A stretch of DNA of 61,831 nucleotides from the NCBI GenBank assembly GCA_947455515.1, contig CANGOF010000002.1:1-61831 (forward strand), read 5' to 3'. Source of the DNA: Flavobacteriia bacterium (GTDB lineage Bacteria > Bacteroidota > Bacteroidia > Flavobacteriales_D > Crocinitomicaceae). This document shows positions 52,414 through 61,074 of the stretch, piece by piece; the stretch's first letter is position 1; each line of letters starts with the position of its first letter. Below the pieces are notes generated by a model. That model did not search any database, had not been told where the DNA came from, and was given only the letters and a program-made list of their open reading frames with translations. Both the position numbers and the translations under genes were made by a program.

Positions 52414-53883
52414 ATGAAGACAAATTTTAAATTTTTAGGATTAGGTTTAATAGGAGGGATGCTACCTCTTGGTTTATTTTTATGTTTCAATACTCCATAT
52501 TCTTCTTTATCAGACGAAGTAATTGATGGAAATCGAATCAATAATGCCCATTTTACTTCCATGGGTTCCAATCCAATGATGACTGAAAATTTTGTTGACG
52601 CTTCTGAAAGTACAATTAATTCAGTTGTTCACGTTACAACAAAGGTTGTTAAAACAACCATTCAACAAGATCCATTTTTTGAGTTCTTTAATGGTCCAGG
52701 TTCTGGAAATAGAGAATTTAAACAATACGGTACTGGATCTGGATCGGGTGTAATCGTTTCTTCAGAAGGCTACATTGTCACAAATAACCATGTTATTGAT
52801 AATGCAAGTGAAATTGAAGTAATACTTAACGATAATTCTAAATATTCGGCAACTGTTATAGGTGCAGACCCCTCAACAGATGTTGCAATTCTTAAAATTA
52901 ATGCTCCTAACTTAAAACCGATTGTTTTAGGAAATAGTGACGATTTAAGAGTCGGTGAATGGGTTCTTGCTGTTGGAAATCCATTTAATCTTACTTCCAC
53001 AGTAACCGCTGGTATTGTAAGTGCTAAAGCAAGAAATATAAATCTATTAACCGACAGAACCAATAATAATGTAGTTCCTATTGAATCATTCATTCAAACA
53101 GATGCTGCAGTAAATCCAGGAAATAGTGGTGGTGCTTTAGTAAACACAAAGGGTGAATTAATAGGGATTAATTCGGCGATTTCTTCACCAACTGGTAGTT
53201 ATTCTGGTTATTCTTTTGCAATTCCTATCAATTTAGTACAAAAAGTTATGCGTGACTTAATTGACTTCGGAGTCGTTCAAAGAGGATTCTTAGGTGTTCA
53301 AATATCCGATGTAAACCAAGAATTGAAAGAAAAACATAATTTACCTTCATTAAAAGGTGTTTTTATATCTAAAGTTACCGAAGATGGAAGTGCAGATAAA
53401 GCAGGTGTTAAAGATGGAGACGTAATTTTGAAAGTTGGAATAAAAGAAGTTAATTCATCCGCTGAACTCCAAGAAGAAATTGGAAAACGACGTCCTGGGG
53501 ATAATGTTTCTTTGACTGTTAGAACAAAAAAAGGTGTTACAGAAACGATAGACGTTATTCTCAGAAATAGTGAAGGTTCAACTTCATTAATGAATAAAAA
53601 TGAGGTTTCTAAAACAAGTGCTTTAGGTGCAGTATTTGTTAATCTTACAGATAAAGAAAAAAAAGAACTAAACATCGCGTATGGTGTTAAAATAAAAACA
53701 TTAAATGCAGGAAAATTAAAAGGTCTTGGAGTAGAAGAAGGAATGATAATTACGAAAATAAATAATGATCCTGTCGAATCTGTTGAACAATTAACTACAA
53801 AGCTTAGTTCAGGTAACCGAGGAATTTTATTAGAAGTAATGACAAAAAGCGGTAAAAAAGACTATATCGGATTTGGTTTATAA
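52414..53883 (+). CDS. HtrA/DegP-like periplasmic serine protease with two PDZ domains
   Basis: A 489-residue envelope protease/chaperone. The signal/anchor segment is residues 5-25. The catalytic triad is His126 ('VTNNHVIDNA'), Asp156 ('ADPSTDVAILK') and Ser238 ('AAVNPGNSGGALVN'). PDZ1 (about 280-375, 'GVKDGDVILKVGIKEVNSSA') and PDZ2 (about 400-485, 'GLGVEEGMIITKINND') follow. Length and domain order match DegP/DegQ. It degrades or refolds damaged envelope proteins. A strong hairpin ends the gene, shared with the C25 protease gene on the other strand. Confidence 0.95.
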   Translation: MKTNFKFLGLGLIGGMLPLGLFLCFNTPYSSLSDEVIDGNRINNAHFTSMGSNPMMTENFVDASESTINSVVHVTTKVVKTTIQQDPFFEFFNGPGSGNREFKQYGTGSGSGVIVSSEGYIVTNNHVIDNASEIEVILNDNSKYSATVIGADPSTDVAILKINAPNLKPIVLGNSDDLRVGEWVLAVGNPFNLTSTVTAGIVSAKARNINLLTDRTNNNVVPIESFIQTDAAVNPGNSGGALVNTKGELIGINSAISSPTGSYSGYSFAIPINLVQKVMRDLIDFGVVQRGFLGVQISDVNQELKEKHNLPSLKGVFISKVTEDGSADKAGVKDGDVILKVGIKEVNSSAELQEEIGKRRPGDNVSLTVRTKKGVTETIDVILRNSEGSTSLMNKNEVSKTSALGAVFVNLTDKEKKELNIAYGVKIKTLNAGKLKGLGVEEGMIITKINNDPVESVEQLTTKLSSGNRGILLEVMTKSGKKDYIGFGL

Positions 53884-53900
53884 AACACAATTTCTTTACC

Positions 53901-53940
53901 AAATAATAAAAGCTACCGTTTTGGTAGCTTTTATTATTTT
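53901..53940. terminator. Bidirectional terminator between htrA and the C25 protease gene
   Basis: A 17-bp perfect stem (53901-53917 with 53923-53939), loop GTTTT, flanked by A and T runs. It serves htrA (plus) and overlaps the stop of the protease gene (minus). Confidence 0.9.
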
Positions 53941-56119
53941 ACCGAACTACTTCTAATTTTTTGTTAATTTTTTGCCCCCCAAATTCTATTTGAATTAAAT
54001 AAATTCCTTCTTCTAAAAAACTAACATCCATTTCTTTGTAGGAAAAACCTTTGTAATCTGTTTTTTGAACTATTTTACCATCTAAAGTGAAAAATGATAT
54101 TTCACAATCCATTAATGAATAAATAGTTATACTATTTTGACATGGATTTGGATAAATTTCAAAATTTGATAATTTGCCATCAAAAATATAAAATTGTTTT
54201 ACACCATAATTTTGCGATGTTGCAGTTATAATAATTGTATCATTCCACTGATTTTGAGGTAATATATAATTAAAAGTATTATTTATAGTATTCCCATTAG
54301 TTAAATATTTATTCTTTTTAGAGACTCCTATTTTTAAATCTTTAATTGAAGAAACAATTTCTAATTCATTTGAAATATCGTTCAAATTAACACTTAAATC
54401 AATTGATTGTGTCAATTTACTTCTGAAAACAGTGGAAGGATCTCCAAAAAAAATCCACGTTTGAACAACTCCGTCACCATCTTTTCCATATTTTTCTAAC
54501 ATACTAAATTGACCATTATTAAACAACCCACCTAAGGAATATTTATGTACACCTGAAGAGTAATTACTTAATAATCGTACAATTTCATCTTGTGTTTTCA
54601 TCGGTGGTGCCCAATCCATTAAAATAGACGAACCACATGCCGCAATTGCTCCTGTAATTTGGTTGTTATTTTTTGCAGACAACCATGTTTCAGACATACA
54701 TTCATTATTGACAAATTTTCCATTATTACATGCAACAGAAATTACAAAAGGATAAGATCCGTAATTTGTTGCTTTTAAAATATCCGTATTATAAAAATTC
54801 GAGGTTATAAAATTATACGTATCACCGTGGCCTGTATAATTTAAAAGACCTACTCCCGAATTTAGAGCACTGATAATATCATTATTCGTAGGGTTATTGT
54901 CAGCATCATTCCCTCCTTGACTTCCATCATAAAATTCATATACATAAGAATAACCAGTAGCTAAAAGTGTATCTCTCATTTTACGCTCGTGTTGCCAATC
55001 AATTTCACCATCATCTCCAATGCCTAAGCCTTGACTAGAAGCAATTCCAATTGCTCGAGTCATCCAATCACCTATTTTTGGTGATTTCTCATATTCCAAT
55101 GTTCTCTTAACCATTGTTTCTACTTCTAACAAAGAACCAGAAAAACGACCAACAAACAATTCACTATACATATCGTTACCAGAAAGTTGACCGTAATAAG
55201 AGTCGCTCCAATATTCATCTCCACTAAAAGTTCCATAAGAGTATGAAGGGACATCTGAATGATCTCCAACGAGTAATAGGTACAACAAAGAAGGATTACT
55301 TAAATAATAATTATTAAGATATTGTTTGATTTTATCAGAGGTAGTACCAATATTTTCAATTGTTTGAATAGTTGTTTTTATTCCTTTTTGATTTTTCCAA
55401 TCTACCAATGGTTGAATGTATGCTTTAAAACTTTCAGGACAAATAACCAACATTTCTCCTTCTTCTTCTTTTGCTAAATATTTATTTTGATGCGGTTTGT
55501 AATTTATAAACTGCGAAGAAAATTCTCGTTCACCTAACATAGAATTTGTTATTGAGAATAGTTCATTTTCGCTAGAAGTATTTGTGAATTTAACGTGTAC
55601 GGATAAATTCTTATAAAATCGTAAAACCTTTGTTACTGGATTATATTGATAAGGAAACAATTTAATAGTTTGCCCTCTTAATTCACGAAGTAAAAATGGA
55701 GTGGAACACATTGCCAATTTACCTGGATAAAATTCATTTTTAGAATAAGCTTCTCCGAAAACATAGGGTTGATTTGTGGAATTTCGTTTAACCAAACCTT
55801 GTGATGGAGTAATGTCTACTAAATTATATTCTATAATAGCATCGTAACTAACTTGTAATTCATTTCCTCCTGTACCTGGTATAAGTATTGATTTTGAATA
55901 AAAAGGTAGGGCAGGAGCCCCTTTTTCATAAGTTGTGACACCAGCAAGTATTGAAAAATCAATAAATGACGTTTCATTTTCCTTAGTTTGATTGAATACT
56001 AATTCGTCAAACTCAAAATTCACTAAAATTTCTTGGTCGGTATTTTTTAAAATATCCACTTTTTGTCCGTAAACAAAAAAAAGCGTCGAAATAAAAAATA
56101 GAGAAGTTATTTTATTCAT
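53939..56119 (-). CDS. Gingipain-like C25 cysteine protease with T9SS type A sorting domain
   Basis: A 726-residue exported protease. From the chosen ATG the signal peptide is 'MNKITSLFFISTLFFVYG', and an in-frame ATG at 56134 would add 'MSSVE'. Residue numbers below count from that upstream ATG. A C25 propeptide-like region (about 30-215) precedes the peptidase domain (about 225-575), with the catalytic His436 in 'NYTGHGDTYNF' and Cys469 in 'FVISVACNNGKF'. The last 75 residues (657-731) are a type A sorting domain with 'FEIYPNPCQNSITIY', giving cell-surface delivery by T9SS. It lies 32 bases behind the membrane-anchored protein gene, in an operon with an ECF sigma factor. Cleavage specificity cannot be told. 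Confidence 0.92.
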   Translation of the reverse strand: MNKITSLFFISTLFFVYGQKVDILKNTDQEILVNFEFDELVFNQTKENETSFIDFSILAGVTTYEKGAPALPFYSKSILIPGTGGNELQVSYDAIIEYNLVDITPSQGLVKRNSTNQPYVFGEAYSKNEFYPGKLAMCSTPFLLRELRGQTIKLFPYQYNPVTKVLRFYKNLSVHVKFTNTSSENELFSITNSMLGEREFSSQFINYKPHQNKYLAKEEEGEMLVICPESFKAYIQPLVDWKNQKGIKTTIQTIENIGTTSDKIKQYLNNYYLSNPSLLYLLLVGDHSDVPSYSYGTFSGDEYWSDSYYGQLSGNDMYSELFVGRFSGSLLEVETMVKRTLEYEKSPKIGDWMTRAIGIASSQGLGIGDDGEIDWQHERKMRDTLLATGYSYVYEFYDGSQGGNDADNNPTNNDIISALNSGVGLLNYTGHGDTYNFITSNFYNTDILKATNYGSYPFVISVACNNGKFVNNECMSETWLSAKNNNQITGAIAACGSSILMDWAPPMKTQDEIVRLLSNYSSGVHKYSLGGLFNNGQFSMLEKYGKDGDGVVQTWIFFGDPSTVFRSKLTQSIDLSVNLNDISNELEIVSSIKDLKIGVSKKNKYLTNGNTINNTFNYILPQNQWNDTIIITATSQNYGVKQFYIFDGKLSNFEIYPNPCQNSITIYSLMDCEISFFTLDGKIVQKTDYKGFSYKEMDVSFLEEGIYLIQIEFGGQKINKKLEVVR

Positions 56120-56151
56120 TTCGACGCTTGACATTAAATTAATAATAGAGT

Positions 56152-57378
56152 TTACTTTCTAGTAATCATACCTTTATATTCATTTTTTTCGTATTTCTCA
56201 GGATTCATCAAAATAACTTTCCAGATATATTCACTTCCCTCAGGTACTAATTGATCGGTTTTTTGGTTTGTGCCGTCCCAAGGATTATGTTTATCTGTCG
56301 TTTCAAAAATCACAGAACCATCTTTAGGATCAATGATTAACATTCTAAAAGGAGTATCTCTTTCAAGCAACGAAAGTGGCAAGAAAGTATTTCTCTTTGG
56401 ATTAGATGAAGTAGGTTCAAATCCTGTAGGTGCTTTTAAATTATAATTGAAACTCGATTCAGGATAAAACGTCTTTGTAGTCACATTTTCACAACCATTA
56501 TGACCAACAACCTGTAAGGTTACGCTATACTGCTCTTTATTAAAAATGGAAATTTTCACATCCTCACTTGTTGAAACTACACGCTGGTTAAACATCCATT
56601 TTTGACTTTTAACGTTTAATTGAGAAGTTAAAGTAATGGTAGGGATACCATTCTCATAAATAATATCGGAGGGTAAAGAAAAGTTTACAGTTGGTTTTTC
56701 TTTCACTTCAAAAGCTGATTTCTCACCATTATTCCATGTATATTGACCTTCTTGTTTTAAAGGAATTAATACGGATTCTTGCGCATCAATTTTAATTTGT
56801 TTTCCAAAAGCATTGGTTAAAAATACATCTACATTATTAGGATTAGAAATTTCAATTTTTTCTCCTAAGCAATACGATTTATTAGTTTTAGGAAAAATTA
56901 ACGCACGGTAATATTTTTCATTCCCTTTATTATTTGGTGAAACTTTTAATGAATTAAAATTAGTTTCTGAGGTTGTCGAAGATTGTAACGGAGAAAACTG
57001 ATTTACTGAAGATATACTACTTTCCTCCTTATTTTTTTGAATAGAAAGTGATTTTTCAGAAAGCATGGTTTCATTTTTCAAGGAATTATTTTTTGCTTCA
57101 ATTTCATTTTGTTCCGATTCTATAACTTGTTCAATTTTTGATTTATTAGACACCACCAACGGCTTGTTGGCTGTATCAGTCATTTTGTATAAAGCCATAG
57201 AAGCACTTATAACAGCAATAGAAGTGACAACCCAAAATTTTGGATTAGACAAAAACCCATTACCACCCGATGGTTTTGCATCCAAACGTTGGGACATTTT
57301 ATCCCAGGCAGATGCATCATACGGTACTTCGTAGTTTTCCAGACTAGACTTAATTTGGTTTGCTATGTCGTTATTCAT
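56152..57378 (-). CDS. Membrane-anchored protein with PKD-like and sorting-domain-like parts; possible anti-sigma factor
   Basis: A 408-residue protein. Residues 1-45 form a short cytoplasmic region ('EVPYDASAWDKMSQRLD'), a transmembrane helix spans 48-66, and a long low-complexity linker (70-150) follows. Then come a PKD-like beta domain (about 215-305, 'EQYSVTLQVVGHNGCENV') and a C-terminal segment (about 310-408, ending with 'NPWDGTNQKTDQLVPEGSEY' and 'WKVILMNPEK') that resembles gliding-motility/T9SS type B C-terminal domains. The start overlaps the ECF sigma gene by 8 bases, the standard place of an anti-sigma factor. The cytoplasmic part is too short for a classical zinc anti-sigma domain, so that role is inference. 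Confidence 0.75.
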   Translation of the reverse strand: MNNDIANQIKSSLENYEVPYDASAWDKMSQRLDAKPSGGNGFLSNPKFWVVTSIAVISASMALYKMTDTANKPLVVSNKSKIEQVIESEQNEIEAKNNSLKNETMLSEKSLSIQKNKEESSISSVNQFSPLQSSTTSETNFNSLKVSPNNKGNEKYYRALIFPKTNKSYCLGEKIEISNPNNVDVFLTNAFGKQIKIDAQESVLIPLKQEGQYTWNNGEKSAFEVKEKPTVNFSLPSDIIYENGIPTITLTSQLNVKSQKWMFNQRVVSTSEDVKISIFNKEQYSVTLQVVGHNGCENVTTKTFYPESSFNYNLKAPTGFEPTSSNPKRNTFLPLSLLERDTPFRMLIIDPKDGSVIFETTDKHNPWDGTNQKTDQLVPEGSEYIWKVILMNPEKYEKNEYKGMITRK

Positions 57379-57946
57379 TCGTTATTTTACTATATTTTTT
57401 AACTATTATTTTCTGTAAATTCGCTTTTGCTTTTGCAAGATTTGATTTTGATGTACCTTCAGAAATTCCAAGCATATCAGCTATTTCTTTATGTGTATAT
57501 TCTTCCATTACAAAAAGATTAAAAACTGTTTTATAAGCAGGAGAAAGTTGATTAATCGCTTCCAATGCAAACTCGGCTTTAATTTCTAATGAGCTTTCAT
57601 ATTCTAATTCATCACCATCCTCCACATATTCCTCCTTAGTATTCACTTCATTTTCTTCCACAAAACTGAATTTCTTTGATCTCCTAAGGTAATCTAATGC
57701 TGTATTTGTAACAATACGTCTCATCCAACCTTCAAAAGATCCATTCGATTCAAAAGTTGTAATTTTATCAAAAATCTTTATAAAGCCTTCTTGTAAAATA
57801 TCCTGAGCAGCGTCCCTATCATTTGTATATCGCATACATACAACCATCAATTTACCATAGTAAAGTTTAAATAACTTTTCTTGGTTTACTCGATCGTTTT
57901 TGAGACAACCTACAACAATACTATCCAACTGCTCTTTCTTTTCCAC
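57371..57946 (-). CDS. ECF-type RNA polymerase sigma factor
   Basis: A 191-residue group IV sigma factor. Sigma region 2 ('FKLYYGKLMVVCMRYTNDRD', 'ILQEGFIKIF' and 'GWMRRIVTNTALDYLRR', about 25-100) and region 4 ('LSPAYKTVFNLFVMEEYTHK', 'EIADMLGISEGTSKSNLAKA', about 130-180) are separated by an acidic linker, with no other domain. It directs RNA polymerase to envelope or surface genes. The next gene overlaps by 8 bases and the C25 protease follows, so they form one unit. TAATTTTA on the minus strand (57999-57992) is a possible -7 box for the operon. Confidence 0.93.
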   Translation of the reverse strand: MEKKEQLDSIVVGCLKNDRVNQEKLFKLYYGKLMVVCMRYTNDRDAAQDILQEGFIKIFDKITTFESNGSFEGWMRRIVTNTALDYLRRSKKFSFVEENEVNTKEEYVEDGDELEYESSLEIKAEFALEAINQLSPAYKTVFNLFVMEEYTHKEIADMLGISEGTSKSNLAKAKANLQKIIVKKYSKITNE

Positions 57947-58064
57947 CTTCGTGCTATAGTAACTTGACGTGACTTAATTTAATTAGTTGCCTAAAATTAA
58001 ATGTTTTTCTAAGATTAACTTAAAAAATATATAATAAAAAATAGATTCTATTAGTCAATTGTTT

Positions 58065-58072
58065 TAATTTTG
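58065..58072 (+). promoter_or_regulatory. -7 promoter box for mdh
   Basis: TAATTTTG matches TAnnTTTG exactly, 36 bases upstream of the mdh ATG. No clear -33 box is visible upstream. Confidence 0.45.
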
Positions 58073-58107
58073 CAGTGTAAGAGTTAAAATTTAACATAAT
58101 AAATACT

Positions 58108-59046
58108 ATGAAAGTAACAGTTGTAGGTGCAGGAAACGTAGGTGCTACGTGTGCAGATGTACTAGCGCAAAGAGAGATTGCTAACGAAATTGTATTGTTA
58201 GACATCAAAGAAGGTTTTGCTGAAGGTAAAGCATTGGATATTTGGCAAAAAGCTCCAATCAATTTGTACGATTCAAGAACAATTGGTTCTACGAATGATT
58301 ATACAAAAACAGCTAATTCGGATGTTGTAGTAATCACTTCTGGTTTACCAAGAAAACCAGGAATGTCTCGCGATGACCTAATCGCTACAAATGCTGGTAT
58401 CGTTAAAACAGTAACTGATAATATTATCAAACATTCTCCAGATGCAATTTTAGTAATTGTTTCAAATCCATTAGATGTAATGACTTATTGTGCATATTTA
58501 AATGCAAAAGTGGATTCTTCTAAAGTATTTGGTATGGCTGGTGTATTAGATACAGCACGTTATAGAGCTTTCTTAGCAGAAGAGTTAAATGTTTCTCCAA
58601 AAGATATTCAAGCAGTATTAATGGGAGGTCATGGCGACACTATGGTTCCACTTCCACGTTATACAACTGTTGCAGGAATTCCTGTTACGGAATTGATTTC
58701 TCCTGAGAAATTAGACGAAATCATTGAAAGAACTAAATTCGGTGGTGGTGAAATCGTTAAATTATTAGGAACTTCTGCTTGGTATGCGCCAGGAGCTGCT
58801 GCAGCTCAAATGGTAGAAGCGATTGTTCGTGATCAAAAACGTATTTTCCCTGTTTGCGCTTGGTTAAATGGTGAATATGGAATGAAAGACATCTATTTAG
58901 GAGTACCTGTAGTATTAGGTAAAAATGGTATTGAAAAAATAATTGAACTACAATTAAATACAGAAGAGAAAGCATTATTAGAAGAATCTGCAAAAGCAGT
59001 TAAATCTGTAATGGATGTGTTAGACAACATGAATGTAAACGCATAA
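58108..59046 (+). CDS. mdh: Malate dehydrogenase
   Basis: A 312-residue NAD-dependent enzyme of the citric acid cycle, of the LDH-like (MDH type 3) group. The nucleotide-binding motif is GAGNVGA (7-13). Asp32 ('VLLDIKEG') selects NAD. The substrate-binding region is 'TSGLPRKPGMSRDDL' and 'GVLDTARYR' (Asp148, Arg151), and the proton-accepting histidine His175 is in 'MGGHGDTMVPLP'. Arg82 and Arg88 in the mobile loop favour malate over lactate. It is monocistronic with its own promoter and terminator. Confidence 0.96.
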   Translation: MKVTVVGAGNVGATCADVLAQREIANEIVLLDIKEGFAEGKALDIWQKAPINLYDSRTIGSTNDYTKTANSDVVVITSGLPRKPGMSRDDLIATNAGIVKTVTDNIIKHSPDAILVIVSNPLDVMTYCAYLNAKVDSSKVFGMAGVLDTARYRAFLAEELNVSPKDIQAVLMGGHGDTMVPLPRYTTVAGIPVTELISPEKLDEIIERTKFGGGEIVKLLGTSAWYAPGAAAAQMVEAIVRDQKRIFPVCAWLNGEYGMKDIYLGVPVVLGKNGIEKIIELQLNTEEKALLEESAKAVKSVMDVLDNMNVNA

Positions 59047-59066
59047 TTAACACAATATACTAATCT

Positions 59067-59118
59067 AAAAAGCCTGTTAATTTTTATTAACAGGCTTTTT
59101 TATTATCAGGCTTTTTTT
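59067..59118. terminator. Bidirectional terminator with a duplicated right arm
   Basis: A 15-bp perfect stem (59067-59081 with 59086-59100), loop TTTT. The right arm is followed by a near-copy ('ATTATCAGGCTTTTTTTATT', 59099-59118). It ends mdh and, on the minus strand, the acyltransferase pair. Confidence 0.85.
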
Positions 59119-59119
59119 A

Positions 59120-60034
59120 TTATAAAGTAATATGTCTTTCTTTCTTCTCCTCGTAAATATCTGGTATGGTAACTAATATACCTGTTTCTTCTACTTCTCC
59201 AAACTCGTGATTTACCGCAGTCCCAAAAGTTTTCATAGTAGGAGAGAGGTGCATATAAATATTTACCAAAGGGGGCACATTTTCATTTCTTGCTCGCACA
59301 TAAGAATTTAATACTTTAAATCCATCTTTGAATGATAAATTTTGAAGTTGACCATCAATAAAAACAGAATCGTAATTTTGTTGTAATGGATGAAATGGAG
59401 TCATTAGTTTCTCTTCATCAGGAAAATAATGATGCATAAAATGAAGTAAAAAATCTCTCGATTCACGATTATAATTAGGATACATGGTAACTTTTCCGAA
59501 AAAATATTTCATCGAAGGATTCGTTAAAATAATTGCTCCTAAACCATCCCAAATATTATCTAATGCAAATAAACCTTTTCGAGGATTTACAGAAGGTTGA
59601 AAATTTGGTTGAACCCAACTTCTTCCTAATTCAATCGTTAACGGAAGGTATTCATTGATAAACTTGTTAGAAAAATCAAAATAATGACTTGTCGATAAAT
59701 GAATACCATCTTTTTGAATTGCTTTCTCACAAAGTATGTATCTATAACCTCCAACAATTTCTTCATCCTCCGGTGACCATACAATCAATTGTTCATAACA
59801 AATTTCATTTGTATCAAATTCATCTAGATCTAACGACAATCCTGTACCTCCTCCAGATTGTCTAAAAGTTACTTCCCGTAAACGACCAATTTCTTGCAAA
59901 GTGTGTGGTGCATTATGAATATTTACAGAATATATTTCATTCCCTCCTTTACGTGTATTTCGTATAAATCGATCTGGATTTAATTCTTTTTTAAGGATTT
60001 CCTTCGAAATCGGGGATATAATAGTTTGTTGCAT
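59120..60034 (-). CDS. GNAT-fold N-acyltransferase, OlsB/GlsB-like (acyl-amino-acid lipid synthesis)
   Basis: A 304-residue protein of the hemolysin-like/OlsB group (Acetyltransf_5). Family blocks are 'IGRLREVTFRQSGGGTG', 'IVGGYRYILCEKA', 'ELGRSWVQPNFQPSVNPRKG' and 'LDNIWDGLGAIILTNPSMKY'. In characterised members this enzyme N-acylates an amino acid with a 3-hydroxy fatty acid. The next gene encodes the O-acyltransferase partner, so the pair probably makes glycine, ornithine or serine-glycine lipids of the outer membrane. The amino acid cannot be told from sequence. Four bases separate it from the partner gene. Confidence 0.85.
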   Translation of the reverse strand: MQQTIISPISKEILKKELNPDRFIRNTRKGGNEIYSVNIHNAPHTLQEIGRLREVTFRQSGGGTGLSLDLDEFDTNEICYEQLIVWSPEDEEIVGGYRYILCEKAIQKDGIHLSTSHYFDFSNKFINEYLPLTIELGRSWVQPNFQPSVNPRKGLFALDNIWDGLGAIILTNPSMKYFFGKVTMYPNYNRESRDFLLHFMHHYFPDEEKLMTPFHPLQQNYDSVFIDGQLQNLSFKDGFKVLNSYVRARNENVPPLVNIYMHLSPTMKTFGTAVNHEFGEVEETGILVTIPDIYEEKKERHITL

Positions 60035-60038
60035 AATT

Positions 60039-60857
60039 TTACTTTTCTGAAAATGAATATACTTGTCTTCTGATTTCTTCTGCCCAACCTTTTTGTGATT
60101 TGGATTTATCCAGCATTTCTGGATAAATTGGTTTACCGAAAATCAATTTCATTGTCACATCTTTTTGTTTAAATAATTCATCTACTAAAAAAAACATTTC
60201 AATGTTCGCTTTTATACCGATTGATTTTCTAAAGTTGGCAAGTCGATAAAAGAAATTAGAAAGTTTACCATCAATATACACTGGAACAATTGGTTGATTA
60301 TGTTTAATCGACAGAGATACAAAGGTTTTTTTCCATTCTAAATCTTGCACTTTACCATTTATTTTTCGACTTACTAAACCAGCAGGAAAAATACACACTG
60401 CATTCCCAGAAGAAAAAATTTCATCAATTTTCAATAAATTAGAATTGGAATTTTTGCCATGCTTATTTACTCCAACGAACATTCCATTCATACTGTCTAA
60501 ATGGAGTAAAATATCATTTACAATGAATTTTAAATCTGAACGTTGATTCTTAAGTGCCGTAACTAAAGCCATTGCATCCATCCCCCCGAGTGGGTGATTC
60601 ATAGCTAAAGTAACACCTCCATTTAATGGAACGTTTTCAATTCCTTCTACTTCTATTTTGATATTAAATCGATCTATAACAGCTTGACAAAAATCTTGAT
60701 TACACTTAAGTTTATTTAACCTAATAACCTCATTTACATCATTTTCGTGTAATACTTTTTTTATATAATTGATTAAAAAAGTAGGTAAGAATTTCAATAA
60801 CTTTGGATTTTTATCCCCAATTATTTTTTTAATATCAATAAGTTTTTTTTCTTCCAT
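60039..60857 (-). CDS. Lysophospholipid/O-acyltransferase, OlsA/GlsA-like
   Basis: A 272-residue membrane-associated acyltransferase. The catalytic motif is 'AMNHPLGGMDAMALV', giving His88 and Asp94 with five residues between instead of the usual four. The second motif 'NAVCIFPAGLVSRKI' has FPAG in place of FPEGT. Both changes are typical of the subgroup that O-acylates acyl-amino-acid lipids, encoded beside OlsB/GlsB genes as here. It should add the second fatty acid to the N-acyl amino acid made by the downstream gene product. A perfect -7 box lies 14 bases upstream. Confidence 0.86.
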   Translation of the reverse strand: MEEKKLIDIKKIIGDKNPKLLKFLPTFLINYIKKVLHENDVNEVIRLNKLKCNQDFCQAVIDRFNIKIEVEGIENVPLNGGVTLAMNHPLGGMDAMALVTALKNQRSDLKFIVNDILLHLDSMNGMFVGVNKHGKNSNSNLLKIDEIFSSGNAVCIFPAGLVSRKINGKVQDLEWKKTFVSLSIKHNQPIVPVYIDGKLSNFFYRLANFRKSIGIKANIEMFFLVDELFKQKDVTMKLIFGKPIYPEMLDKSKSQKGWAEEIRRQVYSFSEK

Positions 60858-60871
60858 AATCTGTATCTACA

Positions 60872-60879
60872 CAAAAATA
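60872..60879 (-). promoter_or_regulatory. -7 promoter box for the acyl-amino-acid lipid genes
   Basis: The minus strand reads TATTTTTG, exact TAnnTTTG, 14 bases upstream of the ATG at 60857. The remaining gap up to 61074 is AT-rich and shows no gene. Confidence 0.42.
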
Positions 60880-61074
60880 AGGGATTAATATGTAAAGAGG
60901 AAATATTTAATCAAAATGCGCGAGTACCATAAAATAAAAATTAACAAAATTTTACTTTTTATTTGTTTATCAAAAATACTTTATTAAATTAGCATATAAT
61001 CATTAATAAAAAGCCTATCGGAACAACATTACTCTATTTAGTATAAATCGACTTCGGTCATAAATTATAGAGCT

